From NCBI RefSeq assembly GCF_007713465.1, contig NZ_VMSG01000029.1, forward strand, positions 1 through 64,000: a DNA stretch of 64,000 nt, in the 5' to 3' direction. The stretch comes from Pseudomonas sp. H3(2019) (GTDB lineage: Bacteria > Pseudomonadota > Gammaproteobacteria > Pseudomonadales > Pseudomonadaceae). A program made the translations under genes and the position numbers. This document shows positions 23,870 to 31,970 of the stretch, piece by piece; position 1 is the stretch's first letter, and every line of letters starts with the position of its first letter. Below the pieces are notes generated by a model, which ran no database searches, had not been told where the DNA came from, and saw only the letters and a program-made list of their open reading frames with translations.

Positions 23870-24169
23870 ATGCCCCAGCACACAAGTCACCTATTTGCTT
23901 ATGTAAGGAAAATCAGCAATTTCCGACCTGACGTTACCGCTATCGTGCTTTTCGGCCTGAAGGCCGAAGACGATGACCTGGTGTATCTGGAGATACGCTT
24001 TAAGGACTACGGAGAACTCCAAATTGAAGGCGACCACTTGATGCTTGGATTGGATGAGGCACTGGAAAGCGCCGAGTTCGAGTACGGTATTTTGCCAAAT
24101 GATTGGCGAGTAATGAGCGAGGCGGAAACTCAGCGAATCCCATTCTTTGTCGGTGGAACATGCGTTTAG
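23870..24169 (+). CDS. Small immunity-like protein
   Basis: The 99-residue acidic protein begins MPQHTSHLFAYVRKISNF. It alternates beta strands and acidic turns (AEDDDLVYLEIRF, LQIEGDHLMLGLDEALESAE), as several Imm families do, but I cannot name one. It is isolated, with palindrome copy 6 right after it. Confidence 0.5.
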   Translation: MPQHTSHLFAYVRKISNFRPDVTAIVLFGLKAEDDDLVYLEIRFKDYGELQIEGDHLMLGLDEALESAEFEYGILPNDWRVMSEAETQRIPFFVGGTCV

Positions 24170-24180
24170 TGAGTTGACCG

Positions 24181-24232
24181 CTTTGGGTCGAAAGTCGTCA
24201 ATCGCGAAGCGCAGCTATTGGCCGGGAGCTGC
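24181..24232. repeat. Dispersed intergenic palindrome, copy 6 (variant)
   Basis: CTTTGGGTCGAAAGTCGTCA, GCGAAGCGCAGCTATTGGCC and GGGAGCTGCGG form the variant arrangement also found at 27974. Confidence 0.5.
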
Positions 24233-24289
24233 GGTACGCAACTGAAAGCTTCCGGCCCAAACAAGCGGCCCCGAATCGCCGAATGAAGG

Positions 24290-24724
24290 CTAAGAAACCT
24301 GATCACCTATCACTATGATGGATGCTCCGAAGGTTACTTCAGATAGCCGGGTAGCCTCAGCTAATGCCCGTAAAGGGGCAGGCAAATCGAAAAGTGTCAG
24401 TGGATTCAGTGGGCGGCATTGCAGCTCATACCCCCTCAAGGCCTGGCGTGAATCGCGATGAACGTCCGACCAGTCGTACGCAAATAACCCACGTTTGGAA
24501 AATTCAACGAAAGCGTTTGCGCCAGCCTTGGCATCGGCCCGATCTACATCGGACACCTCCGGCAATGAGAGGACAAATTCTTCGGAGTTTTCGACGGAGG
24601 GCATCGCGGAATCAGGAACCGGCCCCGGGCCACCCGTAGTGAAGAGCGCAACCTGCCCGACGGCGTCGGTGGCGACCCATCCAACATCAAAGTCCTGGAG
24701 AACGAAGGGAGCCACCATTTTCAC
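24290..24724 (-). CDS. Unknown immunity-like protein
   Basis: The 144-residue protein begins with MKMVAPFVLQDFDVGWVATD and GQVALFTTGGPGPVP. This DVGWxATD...GxVAxFTTGGxGPVP pattern recurs in a family of small proteins near polymorphic toxin and orphan immunity genes in proteobacteria, with YDWSDVHR in the second half. I have no domain name for it. It is a soluble protein without a signal peptide, and its function is inferred from likeness only. Confidence 0.55.
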   Translation of the reverse strand: MKMVAPFVLQDFDVGWVATDAVGQVALFTTGGPGPVPDSAMPSVENSEEFVLSLPEVSDVDRADAKAGANAFVEFSKRGLFAYDWSDVHRDSRQALRGYELQCRPLNPLTLFDLPAPLRALAEATRLSEVTFGASIIVIGDQVS

Positions 24725-24853
24725 CTACTTTATAAAAAAGGGACGAGAGTTGATTTCCCAACTCTACTTGCCAGCCCAGATTGTGTAAAAGCGCGTCGGC
24801 AAACTCTTAAAGCGGGAAGAAATTCGACGAGTTCATTTTCCCAGCTTTAAACA

Positions 24854-24908
24854 TCTGCTTCTGGCCGATTGCTGCCCGCTACGACAGGCAGAAATCGGCC
24901 AAAAGCAG
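24854..24908. repeat. Dispersed intergenic palindrome, copy 7
   Basis: TGCTTCTGGCCGATTGCTGC, then CTACGACAGGCAGAAATCGGCC-like sequence and AAAAGCAGTC. The outer parts TGCTT and AAGCA also pair. The rest of 24725-24969 shows no gene. Confidence 0.65.
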
Positions 24909-24969
24909 TCAGTCGCTCAAAACACTCAAAAACCACTGATTGCTAAAGTAATCAGGATCCGAAAATAGC

Positions 24970-25869
24970 TCACTCGGTCGAAGGGACGGATGCTTTGCTG
25001 CCCAAGCGGATGAGTTCATTGGAGAAACACAGGCCGATGATGATCAGTGCCGCTCCCGCGTACAGGCTTTCGCGCGGTACTTCATTGAGCGCCACAAAAG
25101 CCAGCAGCGCGGCGAATAGTGGCTCGGTCAGCTCCAGCGCTTGCACTTGGGATGGCTTGAGATACTCGATGGCCTTGGTGGTGCAGAAGAAGCCCAGGAT
25201 TGTCGGCAGCGTGGCCAGCGCCAGCAGCGCGGCGATCGCCAGCGGCGACAGCTCGCCCATCGCGAAACCATCGGCCGCAGCCGGCATCAGCAGGTACAGG
25301 CTGCCAAAGAACAACAATTGTCGGGTGAAGTGCAGCCCCCCCGACACACCCATACGCTTCATGGCAACCGAAAAGGCCCCATAGCCGGAGCCGGCCATGG
25401 AGGCGAGCGCAGCACCTTGCAGGGTAAAGCCCTGCTGCAGGTCGCCGCCGAAGATCACCGAGATCCCAGCAATAGCCAGTGCGGCGCCAACGGTAGCGTT
25501 CGCGGTGATGGCATCCTTGAGGAAAATGCGCCCCAGAATGATCGAGGAAATTGAGGCACTGGCCATCAGCACCACCACCACACCTGCCGCCGCGTAGTGT
25601 CGATAGGCGGACGTTTCGAAATGGAACAGCACAAAGATGCCAAGGAATGCGCAAATAGCCGCCTGAGTCCATTTAGTCGACGCCGCCGGGCGCTTGAGGA
25701 AAAACAGTAAGATCGAGAGAAGCACGCAACCCAGTACGGTCTTGATGACAGCGACACTGCTTGCGGTGAAACCATGACTCATGAGTACTTTGCTGAGTAC
25801 ACCGATCGTTGCGTTCAGTGCCGCAGCGGAGAGTGCAAATATGACGCCTTTGCTGAAAGTAGATTGCAT
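24970..25869 (-). CDS. EamA/DMT-family transporter
   Basis: The 299-residue inner-membrane protein has ten hydrophobic segments in two EamA repeats, the usual drug/metabolite transporter layout. The ATG at 25869 gives the first helix directly (MQSTFSKGVIFALSAAALNA); a 29-codon upstream extension lacks hydrophobic character. Substrates of such carriers vary widely and none is suggested here. A minus-strand SDR gene follows upstream after 178 bases. Confidence 0.85.
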   Translation of the reverse strand: MQSTFSKGVIFALSAAALNATIGVLSKVLMSHGFTASSVAVIKTVLGCVLLSILLFFLKRPAASTKWTQAAICAFLGIFVLFHFETSAYRHYAAAGVVVVLMASASISSIILGRIFLKDAITANATVGAALAIAGISVIFGGDLQQGFTLQGAALASMAGSGYGAFSVAMKRMGVSGGLHFTRQLLFFGSLYLLMPAAADGFAMGELSPLAIAALLALATLPTILGFFCTTKAIEYLKPSQVQALELTEPLFAALLAFVALNEVPRESLYAGAALIIIGLCFSNELIRLGSKASVPSTE

Positions 25870-26047
25870 TGATGACGATCCCTGTCGCTGAATTGTCGTT
25901 CGATAGAATGCCGCCCTACATCGACGGCCCGAAGTTTGAGGATACGAAGATCCCACCCACTCCAGTATTTAGTGTGGCATGAGCGCTGGATCGCCCAGTA
26001 GGATGCTTTTCGCCTTCTTGTCGCCACCAAGGGAGAAGTCAGAGGAC

Positions 26048-27118
26048 CTAGCCCTTGGCTATGCAATATGAGTTGGCGAACGTTGCAGTGTGCTGCAAAG
26101 ACTGACGTATATCCGGCTTGGCTATTCCATGCCTGTTGGCAAATTGCTCGACCGCCGTTGTATCAAAACGAGTGGTCTGGATAAAGTCCAAGGCTTCGGG
26201 TTTTGTATTCAAAAACCACGCGACGGGAGGAATACTCAGTAGCAACTTCAGCAATCGGAGTGAAATGTAATGCTTGGGGGACTTTAAGTCCAAAGGTTGT
26301 GCCACCTGTACCAGGAGTTCTCGCAAGTTGGGAGTTTGGTCATCAAGCGCCAGCAGTTCCTGGCCCACCATGGCAGGATCAAAAGCACAAACCGCCACTA
26401 TCTCAACCAGGTAATCCACGGTGACCAGTGGCAGCCAGTGCTCGGCGGTACCGGGCACTGCAGTCAGCTTTCCCTGCACAAGGTTGCGTATCAGCTCCAC
26501 CAGCGGCTGACCATCAAGGATATGCCCCGTGCGGCTGTGGCCACAGACCGTCGCAGGGTGGACAACGGTAATCTCCCCGCCCTTGGCGGACATGACCTCC
26601 AGAGTCGCAAAATGCGCCTCCAGCTTGCTCCCCTCGTAACCACCGACATGTCGGTAGACGGCAGGCCAATTCGTCAACTCCGGATAACGAGGATCAATTC
26701 CGATGCGTTGCAGATGTTCATGATTTTTCAGCATGTAGCCGCCGATCATCACTAAACGGCTTTTTTGCTCAGCCGCCAACAGCGCCACACGCGTTGCCCC
26801 TTCCACATTCACCGCACGAGAATGCTCCACTGAAAGCCCCCAAGCGAAGTGGACGCCCAGGTGGAATACGACTCTGGCGTGCCTTAGCACTTCTCGGTCA
26901 GCAAGACTCAGCCCGAGGTTGTCCCGTTCCAGATCGCCAGCTACGGCAAATACCCGGGTTGCGCACCCTCCCAAATTATCGACTTGCTCGCGCAGCGCAG
27001 CCAGTCGCTCTGGGCGACGCATCAACACCCGAACGGTGTGACCTTTTGCACTCAGATACGCCACCAAATGTTGACCGACGAAGCCGGTACCCCCCGTGAC
27101 AAAGCACTCCACACTCAT
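26048..27118 (-). CDS. Extended short-chain dehydrogenase/epimerase
   Basis: The 356-residue protein has a Rossmann loop TGGTGFVGQHL (8-18) for NAD(P) and an active-site Y161-x-x-x-K165 in GGYEGSKLEAHF. These mark it as an NAD-dependent epimerase/dehydratase of the extended SDR type. It may act on a carbonyl, or on a sugar or sterol-like substrate. It is divergent from a MerR gene, and a MerR-type promoter with 20-base spacing points toward it, so it is probably the MerR target. Confidence 0.87.
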   Translation of the reverse strand: MSVECFVTGGTGFVGQHLVAYLSAKGHTVRVLMRRPERLAALREQVDNLGGCATRVFAVAGDLERDNLGLSLADREVLRHARVVFHLGVHFAWGLSVEHSRAVNVEGATRVALLAAEQKSRLVMIGGYMLKNHEHLQRIGIDPRYPELTNWPAVYRHVGGYEGSKLEAHFATLEVMSAKGGEITVVHPATVCGHSRTGHILDGQPLVELIRNLVQGKLTAVPGTAEHWLPLVTVDYLVEIVAVCAFDPAMVGQELLALDDQTPNLRELLVQVAQPLDLKSPKHYISLRLLKLLLSIPPVAWFLNTKPEALDFIQTTRFDTTAVEQFANRHGIAKPDIRQSLQHTATFANSYCIAKG

Positions 27119-27149
27119 TTCCCTGTTCCTTGTTTAAGGTGAGAAATCA

Positions 27150-27181
27150 AGCGTAAACTATCGACCCAACTCTATAGTCAA
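27150..27181 (-). promoter_or_regulatory. MerR-type promoter and operator for the SDR gene
   Basis: Read on the minus strand, TTGACT (27181-27176) and TACGCT (27155-27150) stand 20 bases apart, longer than normal and typical of MerR-controlled promoters. The spacer holds the dyad ACTATAGAGTTGGGTCGATAGT-like with ACTAT and ATAGT arms. The divergent MerR gene begins 12 bases away. Confidence 0.65.
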
Positions 27182-27192
27182 GCGGTGTTTTC

Positions 27193-27582
27193 ATGAAAAT
27201 CGGCGAACTCGAGGCCCGCAGCGGCGCCAGCCGCCATACGCTGCGTTACTACGAGCAAATCGGCCTGATCTCATCGCTGCGGCAAACTAACAACTATCGC
27301 GTTTACGCAGCGCAAACTCTGCAGGATCTGGACTTTATCCAGCGCGCGCAAAGCATGGGGTTTTCCCTGGGGGAAATAGGCGAGATTCTGGATGCGCAGC
27401 GAAACAAGCTGATCGATTGTGCTGACGGCGCTAAGCTAATTGAAAAGAAGATGGCAGAAATCAAACAGAAAATCGCCAACTTCCAAAGCATTTATCGGTA
27501 TCTGGATGAAGAGCGTGCAAACCTCGAAGCCAGTGCTGCCAAGCAACTTGAGCTTCAGCAGCTGAGCAACGCTTCCAACTGA
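27193..27582 (+). CDS. MerR-family regulator
   Basis: The 129-residue protein has the MerR helix-turn-helix at 1-70 (MKIGELEARSGASRHTLRYY, then EQIGLISSLR), followed by a long dimerisation helix (about 75-120). No metal-binding cysteine pair is visible: one Cys lies at the start of the coiled coil and none near the end. It therefore probably senses a small molecule or stress. It likely controls the divergent SDR gene through the promoter at 27150-27181. Confidence 0.88.
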   Translation: MKIGELEARSGASRHTLRYYEQIGLISSLRQTNNYRVYAAQTLQDLDFIQRAQSMGFSLGEIGEILDAQRNKLIDCADGAKLIEKKMAEIKQKIANFQSIYRYLDEERANLEASAAKQLELQQLSNASN

Positions 27583-27626
27583 ACTGTCAGCATCTGGGAA
27601 ACGGAAGCTGCAGCCTGCTTCCAGTT

Positions 27627-27910
27627 TCAAGTCCATCGCTTACGCATTTTCTCAAACCTTGTGGCCAGGCCCTGGACAGTCAGCGTCCGCCCAAAAGACC
27701 TTGCGTGGTTAAACGGGCGCCCTCTATGCGGCAGCCATTCGATAATCTCGCTCGGCCGCTGCATCGGCAGTCGCGTGAGCACGCCCTTTAAATACGCATA
27801 CGGATCATGGCCGTTAAGCCGTGCCGACTGGTTCAAACTCATAATCGCAGCCGCACGTGTACCGCTGCGTAAGGAGCCCTCGAATAGACAGTTTGAACGC
27901 CCGAAAGCCC
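27627..27910 (-). pseudogene. Tail of an IS66-family transposase
   Basis: The minus strand reads NCLFEGSLRSGTRAAAIMSL, then NQSARLNGHDPYAYLKGVLT, RLPMQRPSEIIEWLPH. This is the characteristic carboxy end of IS66 TnpC (GSxRxGxRAAAxMSLxQSARLNGHDPYAYLK). The catalytic DDE domain and the accessory IS66 genes are missing. It is a solo relic in the 570-base spacer between merR and pgeF. Confidence 0.85.
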
Positions 27911-27973
27911 ATGGCCGGATTTGATTTCCACATCAGTGAATTGCTCCGGATTTGCTAGACACATGATGTTTGC

Positions 27974-28050
27974 TTTGGGTCGAAAGCAGCTTTTCGTGAC
28001 TTGCAGCTATTGGCCGATTTCTGCCTGTCGCGACCGGCTGAAGCCGCCCC
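27974..28050. repeat. Dispersed intergenic palindrome, copy 8 (compound)
   Basis: TTTGGGTCGAAAGCAGCTTT, CAGCTATTGGCCGATTTC and TGCCTGTCGCGACCGGC combine the variant form (as at 24181) with a standard centre. Two elements may have merged here. Confidence 0.55.
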
Positions 28051-28152
28051 ATAGCTGCTAGTCATTTGAGTCTACAGATTCAGGAGCTATTCAGTTCCCT
28101 GTCCGCTGACACACTTCAAGCCTTCTGTCAGCCCGCTGATGTGTGCCGCCCT

Positions 28153-28884
28153 TCAGCAAATCGGATCCTCCTGACGTCTTATCCAAGAATACTGGAAGGT
28201 TTTAGGCTCTGCTCGATGGCTCCTTCGCCGGTAGCTGCCCAGATCAGCGCTGTGGCAATAAGTACAATGTCCAAGCACTTGGACCTGTTCAAGGCTCACA
28301 CCAATCCCCACCAAGTGGTGCAACGCATATTTTCGTAGATCGAACCAGGCTTCATTATGTGTGACATCAGGTTCGACCCAAGGCGCACTCGCGGGTGGCA
28401 CTCTGTGGGCCGTCCACGGAGGAGAATCGTTTTGCCAAAGATGGCTGTCGGCATATTCAATACCCTCGACAAACTTCCTGTTCACCTCATAACAACAGGG
28501 TCCGATGGAGGGACCTATCACTATTCGCAAACCAGCAAGAGAAGCACCTTCTTTCTCTAACCGGCTTATCGAATTACCGAGGATGCCAGCTTTCAAACCC
28601 TGCCATCCTGCATGGATTGCCGCTACAAATGGTTGATCAACCGACGCTACCAGAACCGGCAAGCAGTCGGCAGTGATGACCGCTACCGTATCCCGGACTC
28701 CTCTTGAGAACAGTGCATCGGCGACAGGGCGTTCATCCCGCCCTACCACGTCAGCATCGATGATGTGCGTACCGTGAACCTGAGCACAGTAACGTGTTCC
28801 TTCCGGCAGCGTTAAATTTCCAGAAGTCTCGAAACCATGATCTATACCGGGGATATCGAGCAGCAACGAAGAGAGGTAGGTCAT
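28153..28884 (-). CDS. pgeF: PgeF/YfiH-family peptidoglycan editing factor
   Basis: The 243-residue protein belongs to the copper-oxidase-like YfiH family, which removes wrongly built L-Ser peptidoglycan precursors. The metal triad is visible: H38 in QVHGTH, C74 in TADCLPV and H91 in HAGWQGLKAG. GPSIGPCCYEV and HCTYCHSADLGSYRR are further family marks. The ATG at 28884 has AGGA upstream; 13 codons more are possible. It is not beside rluD/clpB, where the standard pgeF lies in pseudomonads, so this may be a second copy. Confidence 0.85.
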   Translation of the reverse strand: MTYLSSLLLDIPGIDHGFETSGNLTLPEGTRYCAQVHGTHIIDADVVGRDERPVADALFSRGVRDTVAVITADCLPVLVASVDQPFVAAIHAGWQGLKAGILGNSISRLEKEGASLAGLRIVIGPSIGPCCYEVNRKFVEGIEYADSHLWQNDSPPWTAHRVPPASAPWVEPDVTHNEAWFDLRKYALHHLVGIGVSLEQVQVLGHCTYCHSADLGSYRRRSHRAEPKTFQYSWIRRQEDPIC

Positions 28885-29115
28885 AGAGCAGGTCCTATCG
28901 ATGGAAATCCCTGATATCGGCATAGCATCGGCGTGAGGGATGGGTCAAGCTCGCAGAGATCCGTGCCGGACGGTTACGCTCACGGCCTGAAGCAGCTTGG
29001 TTCGACCGGTTGAATCCACAGCCGATAGCAGCCTGTCACAAGATTTTATATTGCCCATCATGAGGCTTGCTGGGGCCTAGCTTGATTTCACCCAGGTGGA
29101 CGGCCGCTTTCAACC

Positions 29116-29293
29116 GATTCTGTTGAAAAAGTCCGGCTTGGTTTCCACGGCAGAAAAGTACGCGCCTGAGATTGAAGTCCTTGCTTTCAGCAGAGGCTTC
29201 CGGACTCGGACTTTACGTAGCAGCGTGTAAAAGAGGTGTTTTCACCCATCAATATTCGAGCATTTTGGGCAAACCGACTTTTTCAACAGAATC
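29116..29293. mobile_element. 178-base element with 19-base inverted ends
   Basis: GATTCTGTTGAAAAAGTCC (29116-29134) and its near-exact inverse CGACTTTTTCAACAGAATC (29275-29293) border 140 bases without an open frame. The terminal motif TGTTGAAAAAGTC is common around IS-derived relics in pseudomonads. It may be a MITE or the solo ends of a lost insertion sequence. The wider spacer 28885-29602 carries no gene. Confidence 0.6.
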
Positions 29294-29417
29294 GACCCAA
29301 AGCCGACATCGGGATCACATCCTGTAGGAAATTCTCCGGTTCGCTTCAACTTCACATGGCAGGAACCGGCCTTGGCCGTAATGTCGTCTTGCCTGACACA
29401 CGACGGCGCTTGCATCA

Positions 29418-29445
29418 CGAGCAAGGTCGCGCACGACCTTGCTCG
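29418..29445. repeat. Perfect 12-base inverted repeat, REP-like
   Basis: CGAGCAAGGTCG (29418-29429), loop CGCA, CGACCTTGCTCG (29434-29445). Such GAGCAAGnTCG hairpins are frequent intergenic elements of fluorescent pseudomonads. There is no T-run. Confidence 0.65.
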
Positions 29446-29602
29446 CAAGAGGCCGGTAGCTTCACCGCAAATGTTGCGGTTAACCATAGAGTCTCCTGCT
29501 TACCGGCGTGGCCTGTGAGATTAGCTCAAGGCCCACGCTTGAGCTGCATGATTTAGTGGGTGACAATACGCTCTGTGTATATATCGATCGAGGTCATCCC
29601 TA

Positions 29603-30874
29603 ATGCCCCAACAAGTCTTCCTGCGCGATGCCATGCGTCGTCTGAACTTCACCCGTGACGCGCTCGCCCAGCGCATTGGCGTTTCACGGCGAGCGCTGGA
29701 CAGCTGGCTGCTGCCAGACGAGTCGCCGGAGATGCGCAAGATGCCAGAGATTGCCCAGCGGTTTGTCCTTGAAATTCTCAAAAGGGCATCGATCGATACG
29801 CAGGATGTATACAGCCATCCGACTGGTAACAGTGAATCGGGTCAGCACCTGTTGTCGGTGGACAGCTATACCCGCGATTCGGTAGAGGCGCTGTTGCGTG
29901 TCGCCGATATCATGCAGCCGGTTGCACGGCGGCAAAAAACCACGCGCGTGCTGGAAGGCGCGGTGCTGGCCAATCTGTTTTTCGAGGCCAGCACCCGCAC
30001 ACGCCTGAGTTTCAGCTCGGCCTTCGCCCGGCTGGGTGGGTCGGTGTGCGACACCACCGGCTTCACCTTTTCCTCGATGGCCAAGGGCGAGTCGATCCAT
30101 GACACCAGTCGGGTCATCAGCGGCTACGCCGATGCCATTGTCGTGCGCCACCCGGAGCAGGGGGCGGTGGCCGAGTTTGCCCGTGCCACCCACGTGCCGG
30201 TGATCAATGCCGGTGACGGGCCAGGTGAGCACCCCAGCCAGGCATTGCTCGATCTGTACACTATCCAGCGCGAATTTTCGCGCCTGGACAAGCTGATTGA
30301 TGGCGCCCATATCGCCTTTGTCGGTGACCTCAAATACGGCCGCACCGTGCACTCGCTGAGCAAACTACTGGCGTTGTACCGTAACTTGAGGATCACATTG
30401 ATCTCGCCGCCGTCGCTGATGTTGCCCGAGCATCTGGTGGAGTACCTTGCGCGCAACAGTCATCACATCGAACAGACCGACGACCTGCCCGGTGGGTTGA
30501 AGGGCGCTGATGTGGTCTACGCCACCCGCATCCAGAAAGAGCGCTTTTCCCAGCAGGAGACTCTGGAGGCCTACAGCACTGACTTCCAGATCAACCAGGC
30601 CTTGGTTAACGCCACCTGCGGGGCCCACACCCTGATCATGCATCCGCTGCCACGGGACTCGCGCCCGGGCGCCAATGACCTGAGTGTCGACCTGAACTTC
30701 GACTCACGACTGGCCATCTTCAAACAGACGGATAACGGTATTGCCGTACGCATGGCCATCTTTGCCACACTGCTGGGCGTTCAGGATCAGGTCCAGCACT
30801 CATTGCGCGAGGTGGGGTGGCGGGTGCCGGTGTACCTAGGGCCGGAGGAAGAAGTACCCTATCGCGACCAATGA
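29603..30874 (+). CDS. Aspartate carbamoyltransferase with a helix-turn-helix-like amino extension
   Basis: The 423-residue protein has a complete catalytic chain from about residue 84: STRTR (130-134) and HPEQG (183-187) for carbamoyl phosphate, HPSQALLDLYT (210-220), GDLKYGRTVHSL (241-252), and HPLPR (347-351) for aspartate. About 80 residues precede it. They read as a short XRE-like DNA-binding domain (residues 8-40, FTRDALAQRIGVSRRALDSW). Standard pseudomonad PyrB has 334 residues and lacks this. It stands alone, without pyrC-like or regulatory partners, and is a second ATCase type. Confidence 0.9.
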   Translation: MPQQVFLRDAMRRLNFTRDALAQRIGVSRRALDSWLLPDESPEMRKMPEIAQRFVLEILKRASIDTQDVYSHPTGNSESGQHLLSVDSYTRDSVEALLRVADIMQPVARRQKTTRVLEGAVLANLFFEASTRTRLSFSSAFARLGGSVCDTTGFTFSSMAKGESIHDTSRVISGYADAIVVRHPEQGAVAEFARATHVPVINAGDGPGEHPSQALLDLYTIQREFSRLDKLIDGAHIAFVGDLKYGRTVHSLSKLLALYRNLRITLISPPSLMLPEHLVEYLARNSHHIEQTDDLPGGLKGADVVYATRIQKERFSQQETLEAYSTDFQINQALVNATCGAHTLIMHPLPRDSRPGANDLSVDLNFDSRLAIFKQTDNGIAVRMAIFATLLGVQDQVQHSLREVGWRVPVYLGPEEEVPYRDQ

Positions 30875-30891
30875 CCTGCAAGCAGTGCAGG

Positions 30892-31115
30892 AGCTGCCGC
30901 AAGCGGCGAAAAGGTTCGCAGCCCCTTCAGAGTCCGGGGCGCGCTCCGCGCCATTGCAGCCTGGCGGCGGCTCCAAGTTCGCGTATATCTACTCTTGGCC
31001 GATAGCAGTCATCGGTGCATGCAGAATAGCCAAAATCGCAGCCCAAAGCAGACTCCCACGCCGAGCAGTCGAGCCCGTACGTAAATCCGGAGCTTGCCGC
31101 AGGCCGCAATCTTTT
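30892..31115. repeat. Two REP-like sequences in the spacer after the ATCase
   Basis: CAGGAGCTGCCGCAAGCGGC (30888-30907) and GGAGCTTGCCGCAGGCCGC (31091-31109, followed by AATCTTTT) are versions of the widespread pseudomonad REP GGAGCTGCCGCAGGCTGCGA. A decayed palindrome-family copy lies at about 30994-31035. The 288-base spacer has no gene. Confidence 0.65.
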
Positions 31116-31162
31116 AAACGCTTAACAGACAGGCATCACGCCTTCAAAGCACCCACCTTCAT

Positions 31163-31435
31163 TCACCCCGCCGCCTCCTCCCGCAAACGTCTACCAATCA
31201 CATCCATCAAATCACACCCATCACGCAACGGAATGGCCAGCAGTTTGGCGAAGTCGGCGAGCACCACCGTATCGCTCTCGATATCAGCACGAAAGGCGAT
31301 GTTTTCCAGCACCTGAGTGACGGTGCGGATTCGATAATCAGCAGTGGCTTGCAGCACGTCGAGTGGGGCTTGGGTGTCGATGAGCAGGGAGGCCGGGATC
31401 AGATCGATTCCGGTGAGGGGTATGTATCTTTCCAT
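31163..31435 (-). CDS. DUF6124/DUF3077-like small protein
   Basis: The 90-residue protein begins MERYIPLTGIDLIPASLLID and continues with a helical region (VLQATADYRIRTVTQVLENI). It resembles the pseudomonad-specific DUF3077/DUF6124 family, present in many copies per genome with unknown function. Typical for the family is the long upstream spacer with repeated GTCGCC-type stems, which is present here too (31450-31695). Confidence 0.65.
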   Translation of the reverse strand: MERYIPLTGIDLIPASLLIDTQAPLDVLQATADYRIRTVTQVLENIAFRADIESDTVVLADFAKLLAIPLRDGCDLMDVIGRRLREEAAG

Positions 31436-31449
31436 AGTTAAAGCCTCGT

Positions 31450-31695
31450 TTAGATTGTTGAGGCTGCCAACAAATCGTCGCCAAACGAATAGGTGGCAGC
31501 TGTACGCAGGTTGGCGAACCGGAAACGAGTAACCGGCAGACCCGAAGGTCTCCCGCGCACAGCCGCCATAGAAAGCGGCATAGCAGATGCGGAGGTGCCT
31601 GCAAATAAGCAGTCAGCTCTCGCACTCATTAGTCAGGTCGCCAAACCCAGTCGCCATATGGGCGACGGAGCGGACTATAAGCTGCATCCAATCTA
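31450..31695 (-). promoter_or_regulatory. Structured upstream region of the DUF6124-like gene
   Basis: Several short inverted repeats are visible: TCGCCAAAC...GTTGGCGA (31471-31519), GCCGCCATAGAAAGCGGC (31562-31579) and TCGCCATATGGGCGA (31651-31665). The 240 bases have no open frame of note. Together with similar spacers ahead of family members elsewhere, it may encode a structured leader or small RNA. Confidence 0.4.
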
Positions 31696-31782
31696 GGGGC
31701 AAGGTGACGGATTCTTGGGTTTAAGTAGGACCTGTATTGATACGCTCCCGAACCTTTAAACACCTCGTTGTACCCGACCAGC

Positions 31783-31801
31783 ATCTTTATCAAATCTTTA
31801 T
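31783..31801 (+). promoter_or_regulatory. Candidate KdpE binding site
   Basis: ATCTTTAT occurs twice (31783-31790 and 31794-31801) with an 11-base period, about one helical turn. KdpE binds T-rich direct repeats upstream of kdpFABC in E. coli. The site lies 75-92 bases ahead of the first small ORF of the operon. Confidence 0.5.
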
Positions 31802-31874
31802 TTCCCTGCCCCTAATCCTGTCAACAACTTTCCAAGCGTCCATTTAGGCTTTCCTCATTCCCGGAGGAAACGCC

Positions 31875-31970
31875 ATGGACTTCTTCTATCTGCTACTCGG
31901 TGCACTGTTTCTCATCATTCTGGTCGGTCTGACTTACGGCTGCGCGGCGCTCAACAGGAGGCGGTCATGA
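31875..31970 (+). CDS. 31-residue membrane protein ahead of kdpF
   Basis: GGAGGAAACGCC precedes the ATG at 31875. The product is one membrane helix (MDFFYLLLGALFLIILVG) with a basic end. It overlaps kdpF by four bases (ATGA). Similar ORFs precede kdpF in other pseudomonads. It may assist assembly of the Kdp complex, as KdpF does. Confidence 0.75.
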   Translation: MDFFYLLLGALFLIILVGLTYGCAALNRRRS

